NCBI RefSeq assembly: GCF_003315635.1
Contig: NZ_PDCG01000002.1
Span: forward strand, 62,001-126,000
DNA length: 64,000 nucleotides
Direction of reading: 5' to 3'
Source: Bifidobacterium aemilianum
Lineage (GTDB): Bacteria; Actinomycetota; Actinomycetes; Actinomycetales; Bifidobacteriaceae
Shown: piece by piece, positions 44,312 to 53,554 of the stretch
Position numbering within the stretch: the first letter of the stretch is position 1
Layout: the number at the start of each line of letters is the position of its first letter
The notes under the pieces: generated by a model
What the model was told of the DNA's origin: nothing
What the model saw: only the letters and a program-made list of their open reading frames with translations
The model's database searches: none
Made by a program: the position numbers and the translations under genes

Positions 44312-44893
44312 CTACATGCCCCGGTCGACTCCATGTCTGTTCTTGGCCTGTTGGGAAGCCTGGGCCCATTGTCGCTGGGCTGCGGTCAGGTGTTCCTCCC
44401 GCTCGCCACCCTGGAGTGCGCCAGCTGGTCTCAGGGCGTGGCAGATGGCCAAGGCCAAGGCATCGGCGGCGTCGGCAGGGGTGGGGATGGTGTTGAGGTT
44501 CAGGAAGCGCATGACCATGCGCTCCACCTGGATCTTCTCCGCCTGACCGTTGCCGGTGATGGCCAGCTTGGCCTCGGTGGGGGTATGGAGGGCCACAGGA
44601 ATGCCCCGCTGTGCCGCAGCCAACATGCCCATGCCGGCCGCCTGGGCGGTACCCAGCACCGTGTTGCGGTTGGATTGGGCGAAGACACGTTCGATTGATA
44701 CGGCATCGGGCGAGAACCGGTCCATCTTAGCCGCCAGGCCCTCATAGATGGCCATGAGCCGCAGGTCCTGCGAGAGGGTGGGTTCGGAGCGGACCACGTC
44801 AACATGGATAAAGGAAAGCCGGCGGGCCGCGCCGGCTTCAATCACGCCGACTCCGCAGCGTGTCAATCCTGGGTCCACACCCAAGATGATCAT
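44312..44893 (-). CDS. ruvC: Holliday junction resolvase RuvC
   Basis: 193 residues. [15 protein letters not shown] carries the first catalytic Asp, [16 protein letters not shown] carries the Glu, and [14 protein letters not shown] carries the C-terminal acidic pair. Resolves recombination junctions. ATG at 44893 lies seven bases beyond the yebC stop, with GAGGAG upstream, and reading further upstream would enter yebC. The last 30 residues are hydrophilic and Gln-rich. Confidence 0.97.
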   Translation of the reverse strand: MIILGVDPGLTRCGVGVIEAGAARRLSFIHVDVVRSEPTLSQDLRLMAIYEGLAAKMDRFSPDAVSIERVFAQSNRNTVLGTAQAAGMGMLAAAQRGIPVALHTPTEAKLAITGNGQAEKIQVERMVMRFLNLNTIPTPADAADALALAICHALRPAGALQGGEREEHLTAAQRQWAQASQQAKNRHGVDRGM

Positions 44894-44900
44894 TGGGGAC

Positions 44901-45656
44901 CTACTCCTCGTCCAACTGTGCCATGACCTCGTCGGAGGCGGTCCAGTTGCTGTAGATCTCCTGAACATCGTCAAGGTCGTCCAGGTTGTCGATGAGCTTG
45001 GACACCTTCCTGGCATCGTCAAGGCTCAGGTCCACCTCGTTCTTGGGGACCATGACCAGGTCGGCCGAATCGTATTCGATGCCGGCGTCCTGCAGGGCGG
45101 TGCGGACAGTGACCATATCGGTGGGGGCGGTGATGATCGTGTAGACCTCACCCTCATCGTTGACATCCTCGGCACCGGCCTCGGCGGCCAGTTCGAAGAG
45201 CTTGTCGTAATCCATGCCCTCGGCCTGGACGACGATCTGGCCCTTGCGCTCGAAGTTGAAGCTGACGGCACCATTGGTGGCCAGGGAACCATTGCCCTTG
45301 GTCAGGGTGGCACGAACATCTGCCGCGGCACGGTTGCGGTTGTCGGTCAGGCACTCGATGATCAGGCCCACACCGGCGGGACCATAGCCCTCATAGACGA
45401 TGGACTCGTAGCTGGCGGCGCCAGCCTCCTCGCCTGAGCCACGCTTGACGGCGCGCTTGATGTTGTCGGCGGGCATGGAGGACTTCTTGGCCTTGACAAT
45501 CGCATCGTACAAGGTGGGGTTACCATCCGGGTCTCCCCCGCCCTGACGTGCCGCGATCTCGATGTTCTTGATCAGCTTGGCGAACAGCTTGCCGCGCTTG
45601 GCGTCGATGGCGGCCTTCTTGTGCTTGGTGGTCGCCCACTTGGAATGCCCTGACAT
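44901..45656 (-). CDS. yebC: YebC/PmpR family protein
   Basis: 251 residues. Typical start [20 protein letters not shown] and [21 protein letters not shown]. The family was described as transcription regulators, and recent work ties members to translation of proline-rich stretches. It precedes ruvC as in most Actinobacteria. No ribosome-binding anomaly. Ends in an acidic tail. Confidence 0.95.
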   Translation of the reverse strand: MSGHSKWATTKHKKAAIDAKRGKLFAKLIKNIEIAARQGGGDPDGNPTLYDAIVKAKKSSMPADNIKRAVKRGSGEEAGAASYESIVYEGYGPAGVGLIIECLTDNRNRAAADVRATLTKGNGSLATNGAVSFNFERKGQIVVQAEGMDYDKLFELAAEAGAEDVNDEGEVYTIITAPTDMVTVRTALQDAGIEYDSADLVMVPKNEVDLSLDDARKVSKLIDNLDDLDDVQEIYSNWTASDEVMAQLDEE

Positions 45657-45725
45657 AATGCTCCTAGCAGGTATTGGGATAGGTAAACGTCATAATTCTA
45701 TGGCCATTGAACGACAAATGGCCAG

Positions 45726-46385
45726 TCAGTCCTGCCGCTCGGCTTTCATCTGCCTCCGGACCTCGAAGATTCGCTGGAATACGGTGATGGTGCCCAAGAG
45801 CGCCAGGAGGAGCATGAAGGCCGCCATCCAGCCGCCATCCGCACTCAGGCCGCTGATGGCCATGCCCAGCAGGATGATGACCAGACGGTCCGAACGGGTG
45901 GCTATGCCGTTCTTGGCCTCATAACCCACCGATTCCGCCCTGGCCCTGGCGTAGGAGGTCACAAAGGAGGTCATGATGGCATAGAGGGCCGCGCCGATCC
46001 CCAGCCAACCGACCAAATTGGGGCCGTAGGTCAGTGCCCCCTGGTCCAGTCTCATCCCCCCGTGAATGATGTAGTAGAGGATGACTGAGACCAGGACCGC
46101 CCAATCGGCTATCCGGTCCAGGGTCGAGTCCAGAAAGGCACCGAATTTCGTGCCGCCTCCGGACAAGGCGGCCACGGAACCATCCAGGGAGTCGAAGACG
46201 ACCAGGATGGTCATGGCCAGGGCACCCCAGAAGAGCTGCCCGCTGACCCCTGTGGCCAGAGCAGCGACAATGGTGCCCACAGCCCCGAGCACCGTCACCG
46301 CATTGGCACTGACACCCATGGCGACCAACCAGCCTGCTATGGGCTGGATCAGTCTCTTGAATGGCTTGCGCAGTCGTTCGAGCAT
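45726..46385 (-). CDS. pgsA1: PI-phosphate synthase-type CDP-alcohol phosphatidyltransferase
   Basis: 219 residues with six hydrophobic segments. The CDP-alcohol motif reads VFDSLDGSVAALSGGGTKFG followed by AFLDSTLDR. All four aspartates are there, but the usual Ala-Arg after the DG pair is Ala-Ala. Position between thrS and yebC equals mycobacterial pgsA1, which joins inositol-1-phosphate to CDP-diacylglycerol. The acyltransferase and mannosyltransferase neighbours are absent. ATG at 46385 preferred over a GTG four codons upstream because of AGGTGA spacing. Confidence 0.85.
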   Translation of the reverse strand: MLERLRKPFKRLIQPIAGWLVAMGVSANAVTVLGAVGTIVAALATGVSGQLFWGALAMTILVVFDSLDGSVAALSGGGTKFGAFLDSTLDRIADWAVLVSVILYYIIHGGMRLDQGALTYGPNLVGWLGIGAALYAIMTSFVTSYARARAESVGYEAKNGIATRSDRLVIILLGMAISGLSADGGWMAAFMLLLALLGTITVFQRIFEVRRQMKAERQD

Positions 46386-46431
46386 GGCGTGATTCACCTA
46401 GCCTTGATCTGTGCTGATGGGTTACTGCCAG

Positions 46432-46466
46432 GGACGGTCAGGCCTGACCTTGAGGCCTGACCGTCC
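46432..46466. terminator. 13-bp hairpin between thrS and pgsA1
   Basis: GGACGGTCAGGCC (46432-46444) pairs perfectly with GGCCTGACCGTCC (46454-46466) around nine bases. It follows the thrS stop on the minus strand. No T-run follows, so termination is likely but not certain. Confidence 0.55.
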
Positions 46467-46475
46467 GCCTGTGGG

Positions 46476-48521
46476 CTATTCGCCAGCCTGATCGCTGACC
46501 ACCGCGAAATCATCGGCTGAATTGACCTGAATCCTACGCTTGATGGCGTCCAGGATCCATGCCTTGGCCTGGTCAACGGGGATACCGTTGAGCTGGCTAC
46601 CGTCGCGGAAACGGAAGGATACGGCGTTCTTCTGCACGTCATCCTCACCGGCGATCAAGGTGAAGGGAACCTTGGACTTGGAGGCGTTGCGGATCTTCTT
46701 GCCGAAGCGGTCGTCGGAGGAATCCATCTCACAACGGACCAAATTGTCGGCCAGGCCGTCCAGGAAGGCCTGGAGGTGGGGGGCGAACTCGTCAGCGACG
46801 GGAATGCCCGTGACCTGGACCGGAGCAAGCCATGCCGGGAAGGCTCCCGCATAGTGCTCAAGGAGGATGGCGAAGAAGCGCTCGATGGAGCCGAAGAGGG
46901 CCCGGTGGATCATGACCGGACGCTGGTGGGACCCATCGGCCGCGATGTACTCCAGTTGGAAGCGCTCAGGAAGGTTGAAGTCCAGCTGAATCGTCGAGAC
47001 CTGCCAGGTGCGCCCGATGGCGTCACGGGCCTGGACGGAGATCTTGGGACCGTAGAAGGCAGCTCCAGCGGGGTCGTCCACCAGCTCCAGGCCGGAGTCC
47101 TTGGCGACCTCGGCCAGGGTTGAGGTGGCCTCCTCCCAAATCTCGTCTGAGCCGACGAACTTGTCGGGGTCCTTGGTGGAGAGCTCCAGGTAGAAGTCGT
47201 TGAGACCGAAGTCCTTGAGGAGTCCCAGCACAAAGCTCAGGAGCTTGGTCAGCTCCTCCTTCATCTGTTCACGGGTGCAGTAGATGTGGGAATCGTCCTG
47301 GGTCAGGCCACGAACCCTGGTCAGGCCGTGGACCACGCCGGACTTCTCGTAGCGGTAGACGGTGCCGAACTCGAAGAGCCGCAGGGGCAGCTCCCGGTAG
47401 GAGCGCTGGCGGGATCTGAAGATCAGATTGTGCATGGGGCAGTTCATAGGCTTGAGGTAGTAGTCGAAGCCCTGCTTGACGATGTTGCCGTCGGCGTCCT
47501 TCTCCTCATCCAGGTGCATGGGAGGGTACATGCCGTCCTTGTACCACTGCAGGTGGCCCGATGTCTCGTAGAGGCCGCCCTTGGTGATGTGGGGGGTCTG
47601 GACGAAGGAGTAGCCATGCTTGCGGTGCATCTCGCGGGAGTAGTCCTCCATGGCATTGATGATGGCGGCGCCCTTGGGGTGGAAGACCGCCAGGCCGGGT
47701 CCGATCTCCTCAGGGAAGGAGAAGAGGTCCATCTCCTGTCCCAGCTTGCGGTGGTCGCGCTTGGCGGCCTCCTCCATGCGGGCCGTGTAGGCCTTGAGCT
47801 CGTCCTTGGAAGGCCAGGCGGTACCGTAGATGCGCTGGAGCATGGGGTTGTGCTGGTCACCCAGCCAGTAGGCGGCGGCTGTGCGCTCCAGCTTGAAGGC
47901 CTTGATGAACCTGGTGTTGGGCAGGTGGGGGCCACGGCAGAGGTCGGTCCAGACGGTCCGGCCCTCCCGGTCCACGTTGTCGTACATGGTCAGCTCGCCC
48001 TCATTGGAGACCTCGGTGGCCGCCTCGGCGGAAAGCTCGCGCTCCTTGCTGCCGATCAGTTCCAGCTTGTAGGGCTGCTCAGCCTCCTCGGCCCGGGCCT
48101 CCTCCTCGGAGACGACACGACGGCGGAAGGACTGGGACTCCTTGATGATGCGCTTCATGCGCTTCTCGATCTCCTTGAGATCGGCTGGGGTGAAGGGGTC
48201 CTTGACATCGAAGTCGTAGTAAAAGCCGTTGTCGATGGCGGGGCCGATGCCCAGCTTGGCGTCGGGGCGGATCTCCTGTACGGCCTGGGCCATGACGTGG
48301 GTGGCCGAGTGCCGCATGATGGCCACGCCATCGGGGCTGTCAAGGTCGATGGGCTCCACCTTGTCACCCTCATGCAGGGGTGTGTAGAGGTCCCTGGGGC
48401 TGCCGTTGAGTCTGATGGCTATGATGTCCTTGTTATCGGAGAAGAGCTCCACGCCGGTCTGGCTGGCTTCCACCTCCTTGCGTTCACCGTTGATGTCAAT
48501 GGAGATGGTCTGTGCAGCCAT
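46476..48521 (-). CDS. thrS: threonyl-tRNA synthetase
   Basis: 681 residues. TGS domain, editing domain with [12 protein letters not shown], and a class II catalytic core with motif 2 ([20 protein letters not shown]) and zinc ligands in PMNCPMHN, ending in an anticodon-binding domain. Charges tRNA-Thr. ATG at 48521 has AAGGACAG five bases upstream. The frame is open further upstream to 48674, but that sequence is not conserved-looking. Followed by a hairpin and pgsA1. Confidence 0.97.
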   Translation of the reverse strand: MAAQTISIDINGERKEVEASQTGVELFSDNKDIIAIRLNGSPRDLYTPLHEGDKVEPIDLDSPDGVAIMRHSATHVMAQAVQEIRPDAKLGIGPAIDNGFYYDFDVKDPFTPADLKEIEKRMKRIIKESQSFRRRVVSEEEARAEEAEQPYKLELIGSKERELSAEAATEVSNEGELTMYDNVDREGRTVWTDLCRGPHLPNTRFIKAFKLERTAAAYWLGDQHNPMLQRIYGTAWPSKDELKAYTARMEEAAKRDHRKLGQEMDLFSFPEEIGPGLAVFHPKGAAIINAMEDYSREMHRKHGYSFVQTPHITKGGLYETSGHLQWYKDGMYPPMHLDEEKDADGNIVKQGFDYYLKPMNCPMHNLIFRSRQRSYRELPLRLFEFGTVYRYEKSGVVHGLTRVRGLTQDDSHIYCTREQMKEELTKLLSFVLGLLKDFGLNDFYLELSTKDPDKFVGSDEIWEEATSTLAEVAKDSGLELVDDPAGAAFYGPKISVQARDAIGRTWQVSTIQLDFNLPERFQLEYIAADGSHQRPVMIHRALFGSIERFFAILLEHYAGAFPAWLAPVQVTGIPVADEFAPHLQAFLDGLADNLVRCEMDSSDDRFGKKIRNASKSKVPFTLIAGEDDVQKNAVSFRFRDGSQLNGIPVDQAKAWILDAIKRRIQVNSADDFAVVSDQAGE

Positions 48522-48698
48522 GTTCTGTCCTTTGCTATCGGGGCCCGCGTTACAAGGTGCAGGCCTGGACTGGGTGTATATCGACAAATGCCAAGAATAT
48601 GGACCAACCCAGACAAGTCGGCGAGGGAGAGGCAGTAAGTGATTCTGCGGAGGAAAATCAATATCCGCCAGCATGGGAGGGGCCTACATAAGGAGTGA

Positions 48699-48774
48699 TG
48701 GAGCGGACAACGGGACTCGAACCCGCGGTCTCGACCTTGGCAAGGTCGCGCTTTACCAACTAAGCTATGTCCGC
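48699..48774 (-). tRNA. tRNA-Gly (anticodon GCC)
   Basis: Minus-strand cloverleaf: acceptor GCGGACA/TGTCCGC, anticodon loop TTGCCAA with GCC, T arm GCGGGTTCGAGTCCCGT, discriminator T, and encoded CCA. The same tRNA body occurs again at 56256-56328 without CCA. It lies upstream of thrS. Confidence 0.97.
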
Positions 48775-49077
48775 ACTAGTACAGGCAAGAGCCTGAAACC
48801 AAGCTTTAAGATACCGGATGACCTGGCCATCCGCAACTCTCGCGAGTCCATAAGGCCTTCAATCCCCCCAGGTCGGCTGATCCGCTAACCTATGCCGGAC
48901 ATGCCTGGTTGGCACTCGAGGGAGTAGAGGCCATGAGAGGCAATGCACGTATCAAAGCTGAGAACTGCCTGGTCGCAATCCCTGTTCCGGTAGTCAGGTC
49001 GCGTCTGACCAAAAGCTGTCGGCAGCATCAGTACGCTGGGGCATGACCATTGGCATGGGGCAGGATAGGCTTGACTC

Positions 49078-49848
49078 ATGATCACGCTTCTCTCTCCTGC
49101 CAAGACCATGGACTACGAGTCAGCCCCGCTCCCAGGCCCGCATACCCAGCCTGAGTTCACGGAAGCCGCCCAGGAGCTTGCCGTTGAGTGCAGGAAACTC
49201 AGCGTGGAGGAGCTGATGGGCCTCATGTCCATCAGTAGGAAACTGGCCGAACTCACCGGCGAGCGCTTCCGGAAGTGGGGCGCGGATGCGACCCTTGACA
49301 CCCACAGACCAGCCATTCAGGCCTTCAAGGGAGAGGCTTATGAGGGCCTACACGTCGAGGACTTCAGCTATGGGGACCTGGAATTCGCCCAAGGCCATCT
49401 GCGCATCCTCTCCGGCCTCTACGGCATGCTGCGGCCCCTTGACCTGATTGAGCCCTACCGGCTTGATATGGGTATCCGCTTGCGGCATGGGGATGTCGGC
49501 AACCTCTATCTTTTCTGGCGTGACCGGCTGACCGGAAAGCTCAAGGAGGAACTCGCGGCATCGCAGCATCCCCTGGTCATCAATCTGGCCTCCAACGAGT
49601 ACTTCAAGGTCCTGCAATTTCAGCTTCTGGAAGCCCGGGTCATTCAACCAATCTTCCTGGAGGGCAAGGATGATCAATTCAAGCAGGTCAGCTTCCATTC
49701 CAAGAGGGCCAGAGGGTTGATGAGCCGCTTCATCATCAAGAACAGACTGGAGTCAGGCCAGGACCTCAAGGCCTTCGACATGGCCGGATACCGTTTCGAC
49801 GCCAGCCGTTCGACCGATTCGCAATGGTCCTTCATCCGATTTCTGTGA
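49078..49848 (+). CDS. yaaA: YaaA family peroxide-stress protein
   Basis: 256 residues. Begins LLSPAKTMDY, with FKGEAYEGLHVEDFS, RILSGLYGMLRPLDLIEPYR and VINLASNEYFKVL, all diagnostic of YaaA (DUF328). In E. coli YaaA lowers free iron and protects DNA under hydrogen peroxide. Its position beside the coproheme operon, which uses peroxide and iron, may be meaningful, but the genes are convergent. Single gene. Confidence 0.93.
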   Translation: MITLLSPAKTMDYESAPLPGPHTQPEFTEAAQELAVECRKLSVEELMGLMSISRKLAELTGERFRKWGADATLDTHRPAIQAFKGEAYEGLHVEDFSYGDLEFAQGHLRILSGLYGMLRPLDLIEPYRLDMGIRLRHGDVGNLYLFWRDRLTGKLKEELAASQHPLVINLASNEYFKVLQFQLLEARVIQPIFLEGKDDQFKQVSFHSKRARGLMSRFIIKNRLESGQDLKAFDMAGYRFDASRSTDSQWSFIRFL

Positions 49849-50010
49849 TGGCAATGCCCGAATCACGCACACACGGAAGGGTAACCATCGCGCATTCGAC
49901 CTGCCATATCCCTGTCTTTACGCTCTATTGATGACCATCATCCTTGCCGTCCTGATTTTCCCTTCCCTGGAGGGTTCACAGCTGCCGTGGTGGACCAGGC
50001 GGCCCAGTGG

Positions 50011-50035
50011 CACCAAGGCTGGCAATACCTTGGTG
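50011..50035. terminator. hairpin between yaaA and ferrochelatase
   Basis: CACCAAGG (50011-50018) and CCTTGGTG (50028-50035) form a perfect 8-bp stem with a nine-base loop. It lies downstream of both convergent genes. No T-run on either strand, so tentative. Confidence 0.4.
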
Positions 50036-50089
50036 CCCAAAGCAACGGTGAGACCGCTTGCTTGACGGCCACCGAGCCTACAGCGCTGG

Positions 50090-51034
50090 CTAGGACCGGC
50101 CATCGGCCTCCAGCACGCTTTCCTTGAGGGTGGCCAGGAGCTGGGGGTCGGTATTGGGCATCCTGAGCCTGACCAGCGAACCCCCGGCCTGCCTGATGGC
50201 ATTGGCGAGTTCAATGTCCACATCATAGGAAATCTCCAGATTATCGGAGATGAAGCCAATGGACGCCGAGATGATGGTCTTCTTGCCATGGCTGGCAATC
50301 AGATCCTTGGCCACGGTCACAAAGTCCGGCCCGATCCAGGGTTCCTCGGTCCGCCCTGCGCTCTGCCAGGCCAGGGTGTAGTGGTCTGCCGGCAAGTCGG
50401 CCTTGGCGGCGATGGCCTCCATGAAGTCGATGACCTCCTGCTGGTAGGGGTCACCGCCCTCAATGATGCGCATGGGCAGGCTATGTGCGCTGAAGATGAC
50501 CATGGCATCATCACGGTCGGTCTCATGGCCCAAGGCGATGAGTTGGTCCGCCCAGAAATCAATCAGGTCCGAATGCTTCCACCAGCTGCCCACCGGCAGG
50601 TAGGAGATGCCCGGGTGGTCCTCAAGCGCCGCCTTGGCGCGCAGGTGATAATCCTCACTGGAGTAGCTGGAGTATTCAGGGGCCAGGGGCAAGCCGATGA
50701 TTTCGTTGATGCCGTCGGCCGCTATCTGCCCGACAGCCTCGGCAATGAAGGGGCTGATGTACTTCAACCCTACATAGACCCGGTACTTGCCCGGCGACTG
50801 GGCATCCAGCAGGGTCTGGAGACCCTGGCCCTGGTCCTGGGTGATCTTGGCCAGCGGGGAAGGCAGCCCTATGGCCTGATACCGACCGAGCAGCTGATCA
50901 TAGAGGGGTTGGGGAGGGCGCTGACCGTGCCGGATATTGGTGTAGTAACCTTCGATGTCCTCCTCCCGGTAGGGAGTGCCATAGGCCATAAGGAGTACGG
51001 CGGTTTGGGGTGAGGATGCGCTTGTTGAAGTCAT
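50090..51034 (-). CDS. cpfC: coproporphyrin III ferrochelatase
   Basis: 314 residues. Ferrochelatase family: LLMAYGTPYREEDI at the start, FSAHSLP with the metal-site His near 182, WQSAGRTEEPWIGPD, and GFISDNLEISYDVD with the conserved Glu. Length and lack of a C-terminal membrane helix fit the Gram-positive CpfC, which inserts iron in coproporphyrin III. It overlaps the MFS gene by four bases, so the three genes hemQ, MFS and cpfC are co-translated. No other porphyrin-synthesis gene is visible in the window. Confidence 0.93.
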   Translation of the reverse strand: MTSTSASSPQTAVLLMAYGTPYREEDIEGYYTNIRHGQRPPQPLYDQLLGRYQAIGLPSPLAKITQDQGQGLQTLLDAQSPGKYRVYVGLKYISPFIAEAVGQIAADGINEIIGLPLAPEYSSYSSEDYHLRAKAALEDHPGISYLPVGSWWKHSDLIDFWADQLIALGHETDRDDAMVIFSAHSLPMRIIEGGDPYQQEVIDFMEAIAAKADLPADHYTLAWQSAGRTEEPWIGPDFVTVAKDLIASHGKKTIISASIGFISDNLEISYDVDIELANAIRQAGGSLVRLRMPNTDPQLLATLKESVLEADGRS

Positions 51035-52425
51035 GATTGCTCTTTCGATGCAAAGGGGATGGGAATGATGATAAGTAGGGATAGAACCGCTAGGCCACAG
51101 GAGATCAGGAACATGTTGCGGTAGGAACCCAAGGTAGCTGTACCTCCGACCTTGCCGGCCTCAATGGCTAGGGCAAATATCAGAGGAGCGATGGCAGTGC
51201 CGATTTTCTTGGTGGTGGACAGGCCTCCAATGGCCTGCATTCGCTGGTCCTGCCCAGCCAACCGGCCCACAATGACCTGCAGGGGCGCGGACATGAGCGA
51301 CCCCATGGCAATCCCCAGCGCGAGGGAGAAGAGCACGAAGAGGGGAAGGCTCCAGAGGGTCAGGGTGATGGCCAGGGAGGCCAGACCGATCAGGGAACTG
51401 GAGAAGACCAGGGTGAACCGTTCACCCCAACGGTCAATCAGCAGTCCTCCCAGCCAGGAGCCGATTATGGAACCCAGGCCCACCGCCGTCATGACCGTTC
51501 CGGCGCTGCGGATGGGAAGGCCGAATATGGTATGCACATAGGTGGGGATGTAGGTGAAGAGGGAGAAGAACATGCCGCCGACCATGCCCAGCAGGATGGT
51601 GAGCGTATAAGCGGGCTTGCGCAGTAGGTTCATGGGCAGGAAAGGCATGACCGTACCCAAAAGCCTTCTCTCGTGCCATATGAAGACCGCCCCGGAGACC
51701 AGAGAGACCAGGAGGCAGCCCAGGATGAGCGGCAGATATGCCCGCTCCTGGCGCAGGAAGGTTATGCCAACCATCAGGCAGGTCAGGGCCAGGGTGAAGG
51801 AGGTCAGTCCAAGATAGTCGGTATCCCAATGCTTACCGACTTTCTCCTTGCCCATCAGCTTCCAGGTCAGCAGGAAGAGCACCAGCAGAAAGGGCAGCAT
51901 GACCAGAAAGTAGGCCCGCCAGCTATGGGTGAACCCCATAAGCATGCCTGAGAACACGGGGGCCACCATAGCCGATAGGCCTGCGATGACACCCACCCGC
52001 GAGACCCTCCTGCCCTGGTTGTCATGCCGTGCTTGCTCCAGGAGCACACTCATGGAAAGGACCATAATGCCACTGTCACCCGCTGATTGGATGAAGCGTC
52101 CCAGGAGCATGACAGGAAAGACAGGTGCCAGGGCCGAGATAAGGCAGCCGCAGAACCAGAGGGCCAGTTCCCAAAGGAAGACCTTCCTTCGCCCATGACT
52201 GTCGGAAAGATTGGAGGTGATGGGAGTGGCCGCCACCAAGCCAAGGGTGTAGATACCCACCACCCAGGAGGAACCCATGGTCGATAGGTCAAAGCTGCGG
52301 GTGATGGCCGGCAGCATGGTTGGCAGGGCCCCACCATCCAACTGCGTGATGAAGACTATGACCATGAAGAACCATATCGGCGCCTTGACTTGCGCCCTCG
52401 GGGAATCAGCTTGTGTGTTACTCAC
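51031..52425 (-). CDS. MFS transporter in the coproheme operon
   Basis: 464 residues with about 12 to 14 hydrophobic segments, DHA2-like. It has VDRSK-free motif A (LSDSHGRRKVFLWE) after helix 2 and LLIDRWGERF between the halves. It overlaps both neighbours by four bases. The partner genes make iron-coproporphyrin and heme b, so I infer it moves coproporphyrin (import) or heme/precursor (export). The sequence alone does not decide direction or substrate. Confidence 0.88.
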   Translation of the reverse strand: MSNTQADSPRAQVKAPIWFFMVIVFITQLDGGALPTMLPAITRSFDLSTMGSSWVVGIYTLGLVAATPITSNLSDSHGRRKVFLWELALWFCGCLISALAPVFPVMLLGRFIQSAGDSGIMVLSMSVLLEQARHDNQGRRVSRVGVIAGLSAMVAPVFSGMLMGFTHSWRAYFLVMLPFLLVLFLLTWKLMGKEKVGKHWDTDYLGLTSFTLALTCLMVGITFLRQERAYLPLILGCLLVSLVSGAVFIWHERRLLGTVMPFLPMNLLRKPAYTLTILLGMVGGMFFSLFTYIPTYVHTIFGLPIRSAGTVMTAVGLGSIIGSWLGGLLIDRWGERFTLVFSSSLIGLASLAITLTLWSLPLFVLFSLALGIAMGSLMSAPLQVIVGRLAGQDQRMQAIGGLSTTKKIGTAIAPLIFALAIEAGKVGGTATLGSYRNMFLISCGLAVLSLLIIIPIPFASKEQS

Positions 52426-53180
52426 GAGGCCAGACCTTCCAGAAGGAGGGCTCCCAAGGCATCGGTGTCTAGGTGCTGGCCGACAAGGAAGTAGGGGAAG
52501 TCGCCGTATATGGAACTGGCCTCTATGTAGCGCATCTCAGTGACGATCTTCTTGAACTCAAGCGGGTCCTGGGCGAAGAGCGAGACGCCCCACTCATGGT
52601 CGTCGAGGCCAATGGCCCCGGTCAGGATGATGGACACCCTACCGGCGTAGGAACGGCCAATGAGTCCATGGTCCTTCATATAGGCCTGTCGCTGCTCGTA
52701 GGGCAGGGTGTACCAGTTGGCATCCGGCAAGCGCAGTTTGGACATGGGGTAGAAGCATATGTAGGGCTCGGTGGGAACGGCGGGATGAAGCGCGGCGTCG
52801 ACATGGGCCCAGGCACGTTCGGACTGGGGCTTGCCGCCGTAGAGTCCCACTTCCGTGACGGATAGGAAGGAAAGAACGTCATCGAAGTAATCAAAGAGGG
52901 GCAGCTTGCCTAGCTCATCGGTCAGGTCCGCGAGCTCCCCCAAGTCCTGCCTGAGCACCATGAGCCCCAGGTCGGCCTTCTGACCTATGACCTTGAAGAG
53001 GTAATGACAGCCCTGGCCTTGGCGGTCCAGCCCGGCGAATTCCTCCAGGCGTAGGCGGAAGTCTTGCAGGAGGCTTTCGCGTTCCGGATCCGTCAGTTTT
53101 CTCCATCGAGACCAGTCCATCTTCCAGAAGAGGTGAAGGCAGTACCAGCCCTCCAGGCTCTCTGCTGCTTGTTCGGCCAT
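52422..53180 (-). CDS. hemQ: coproheme decarboxylase HemQ/ChdC
   Basis: 252 residues of the chlorite-dismutase-like fold. The motif FYPMSKLRLPDANWYTLP carries the catalytic Tyr, and MKDHGLIGRSYAGRV carries the proximal heme His. It oxidatively decarboxylates coproheme to heme b, consuming hydrogen peroxide. First gene of the hemQ-MFS-cpfC operon. ATG at 53180 has AAGGA seven bases upstream. A palindromic site at 53316-53336 lies 136 bases upstream and may be the operator. Confidence 0.93.
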   Translation of the reverse strand: MAEQAAESLEGWYCLHLFWKMDWSRWRKLTDPERESLLQDFRLRLEEFAGLDRQGQGCHYLFKVIGQKADLGLMVLRQDLGELADLTDELGKLPLFDYFDDVLSFLSVTEVGLYGGKPQSERAWAHVDAALHPAVPTEPYICFYPMSKLRLPDANWYTLPYEQRQAYMKDHGLIGRSYAGRVSIILTGAIGLDDHEWGVSLFAQDPLEFKKIVTEMRYIEASSIYGDFPYFLVGQHLDTDALGALLLEGLAS

Positions 53181-53315
53181 ATCGGATCCTTTCCAAGCGC
53201 TTTGACGTTATGACAGTTCGCTGGATGAATCTCACCACTCCAGATGTTCCGACCACAACCATGTGGCAAGGAAAACTTACCCCGCACATATCAGCACTGA
53301 TTCATCGACAATATT

Positions 53316-53336
53316 GACACTCTATACTCTAGTGTC
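53316..53336. promoter_or_regulatory. palindromic operator upstream of hemQ
   Basis: GACACT (53316-53321), a nine-base spacer, AGTGTC (53331-53336): a perfect 6-bp inverted repeat extended on both sides by AT-rich sequence. A TTGACA overlaps it. The gene-free stretch 53181-53554 has no other clear signal. Candidate site for a regulator of the heme operon or of the decayed ABC genes. Confidence 0.45.
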
Positions 53337-53554
53337 TATTCCATGCAAGTACTAGTGCCCGATCGAAGATTCCTGAAAAAGCCTGCACTAGGTTCCGGTC
53401 GACCGTATCTACTCAATCCCCGCGTCCAAGAAACTGATGGAAGCGCAAAAGCTTGCCCCGGTTCCGGGGTCACGGACACCAGAGGGGTTTGCCTAGACCT
53501 GGAGGCTGTCCCCATCAGTCCATTACCCTTAGCTCCGCCAGGCCCTGCCCCCGG

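Noticed and set aside
47286-48638. 450-codon open frame on the plus strand opposite thrS
   Set aside because: Antisense to an intact threonyl-tRNA synthetase, with biased composition and no family resemblance.
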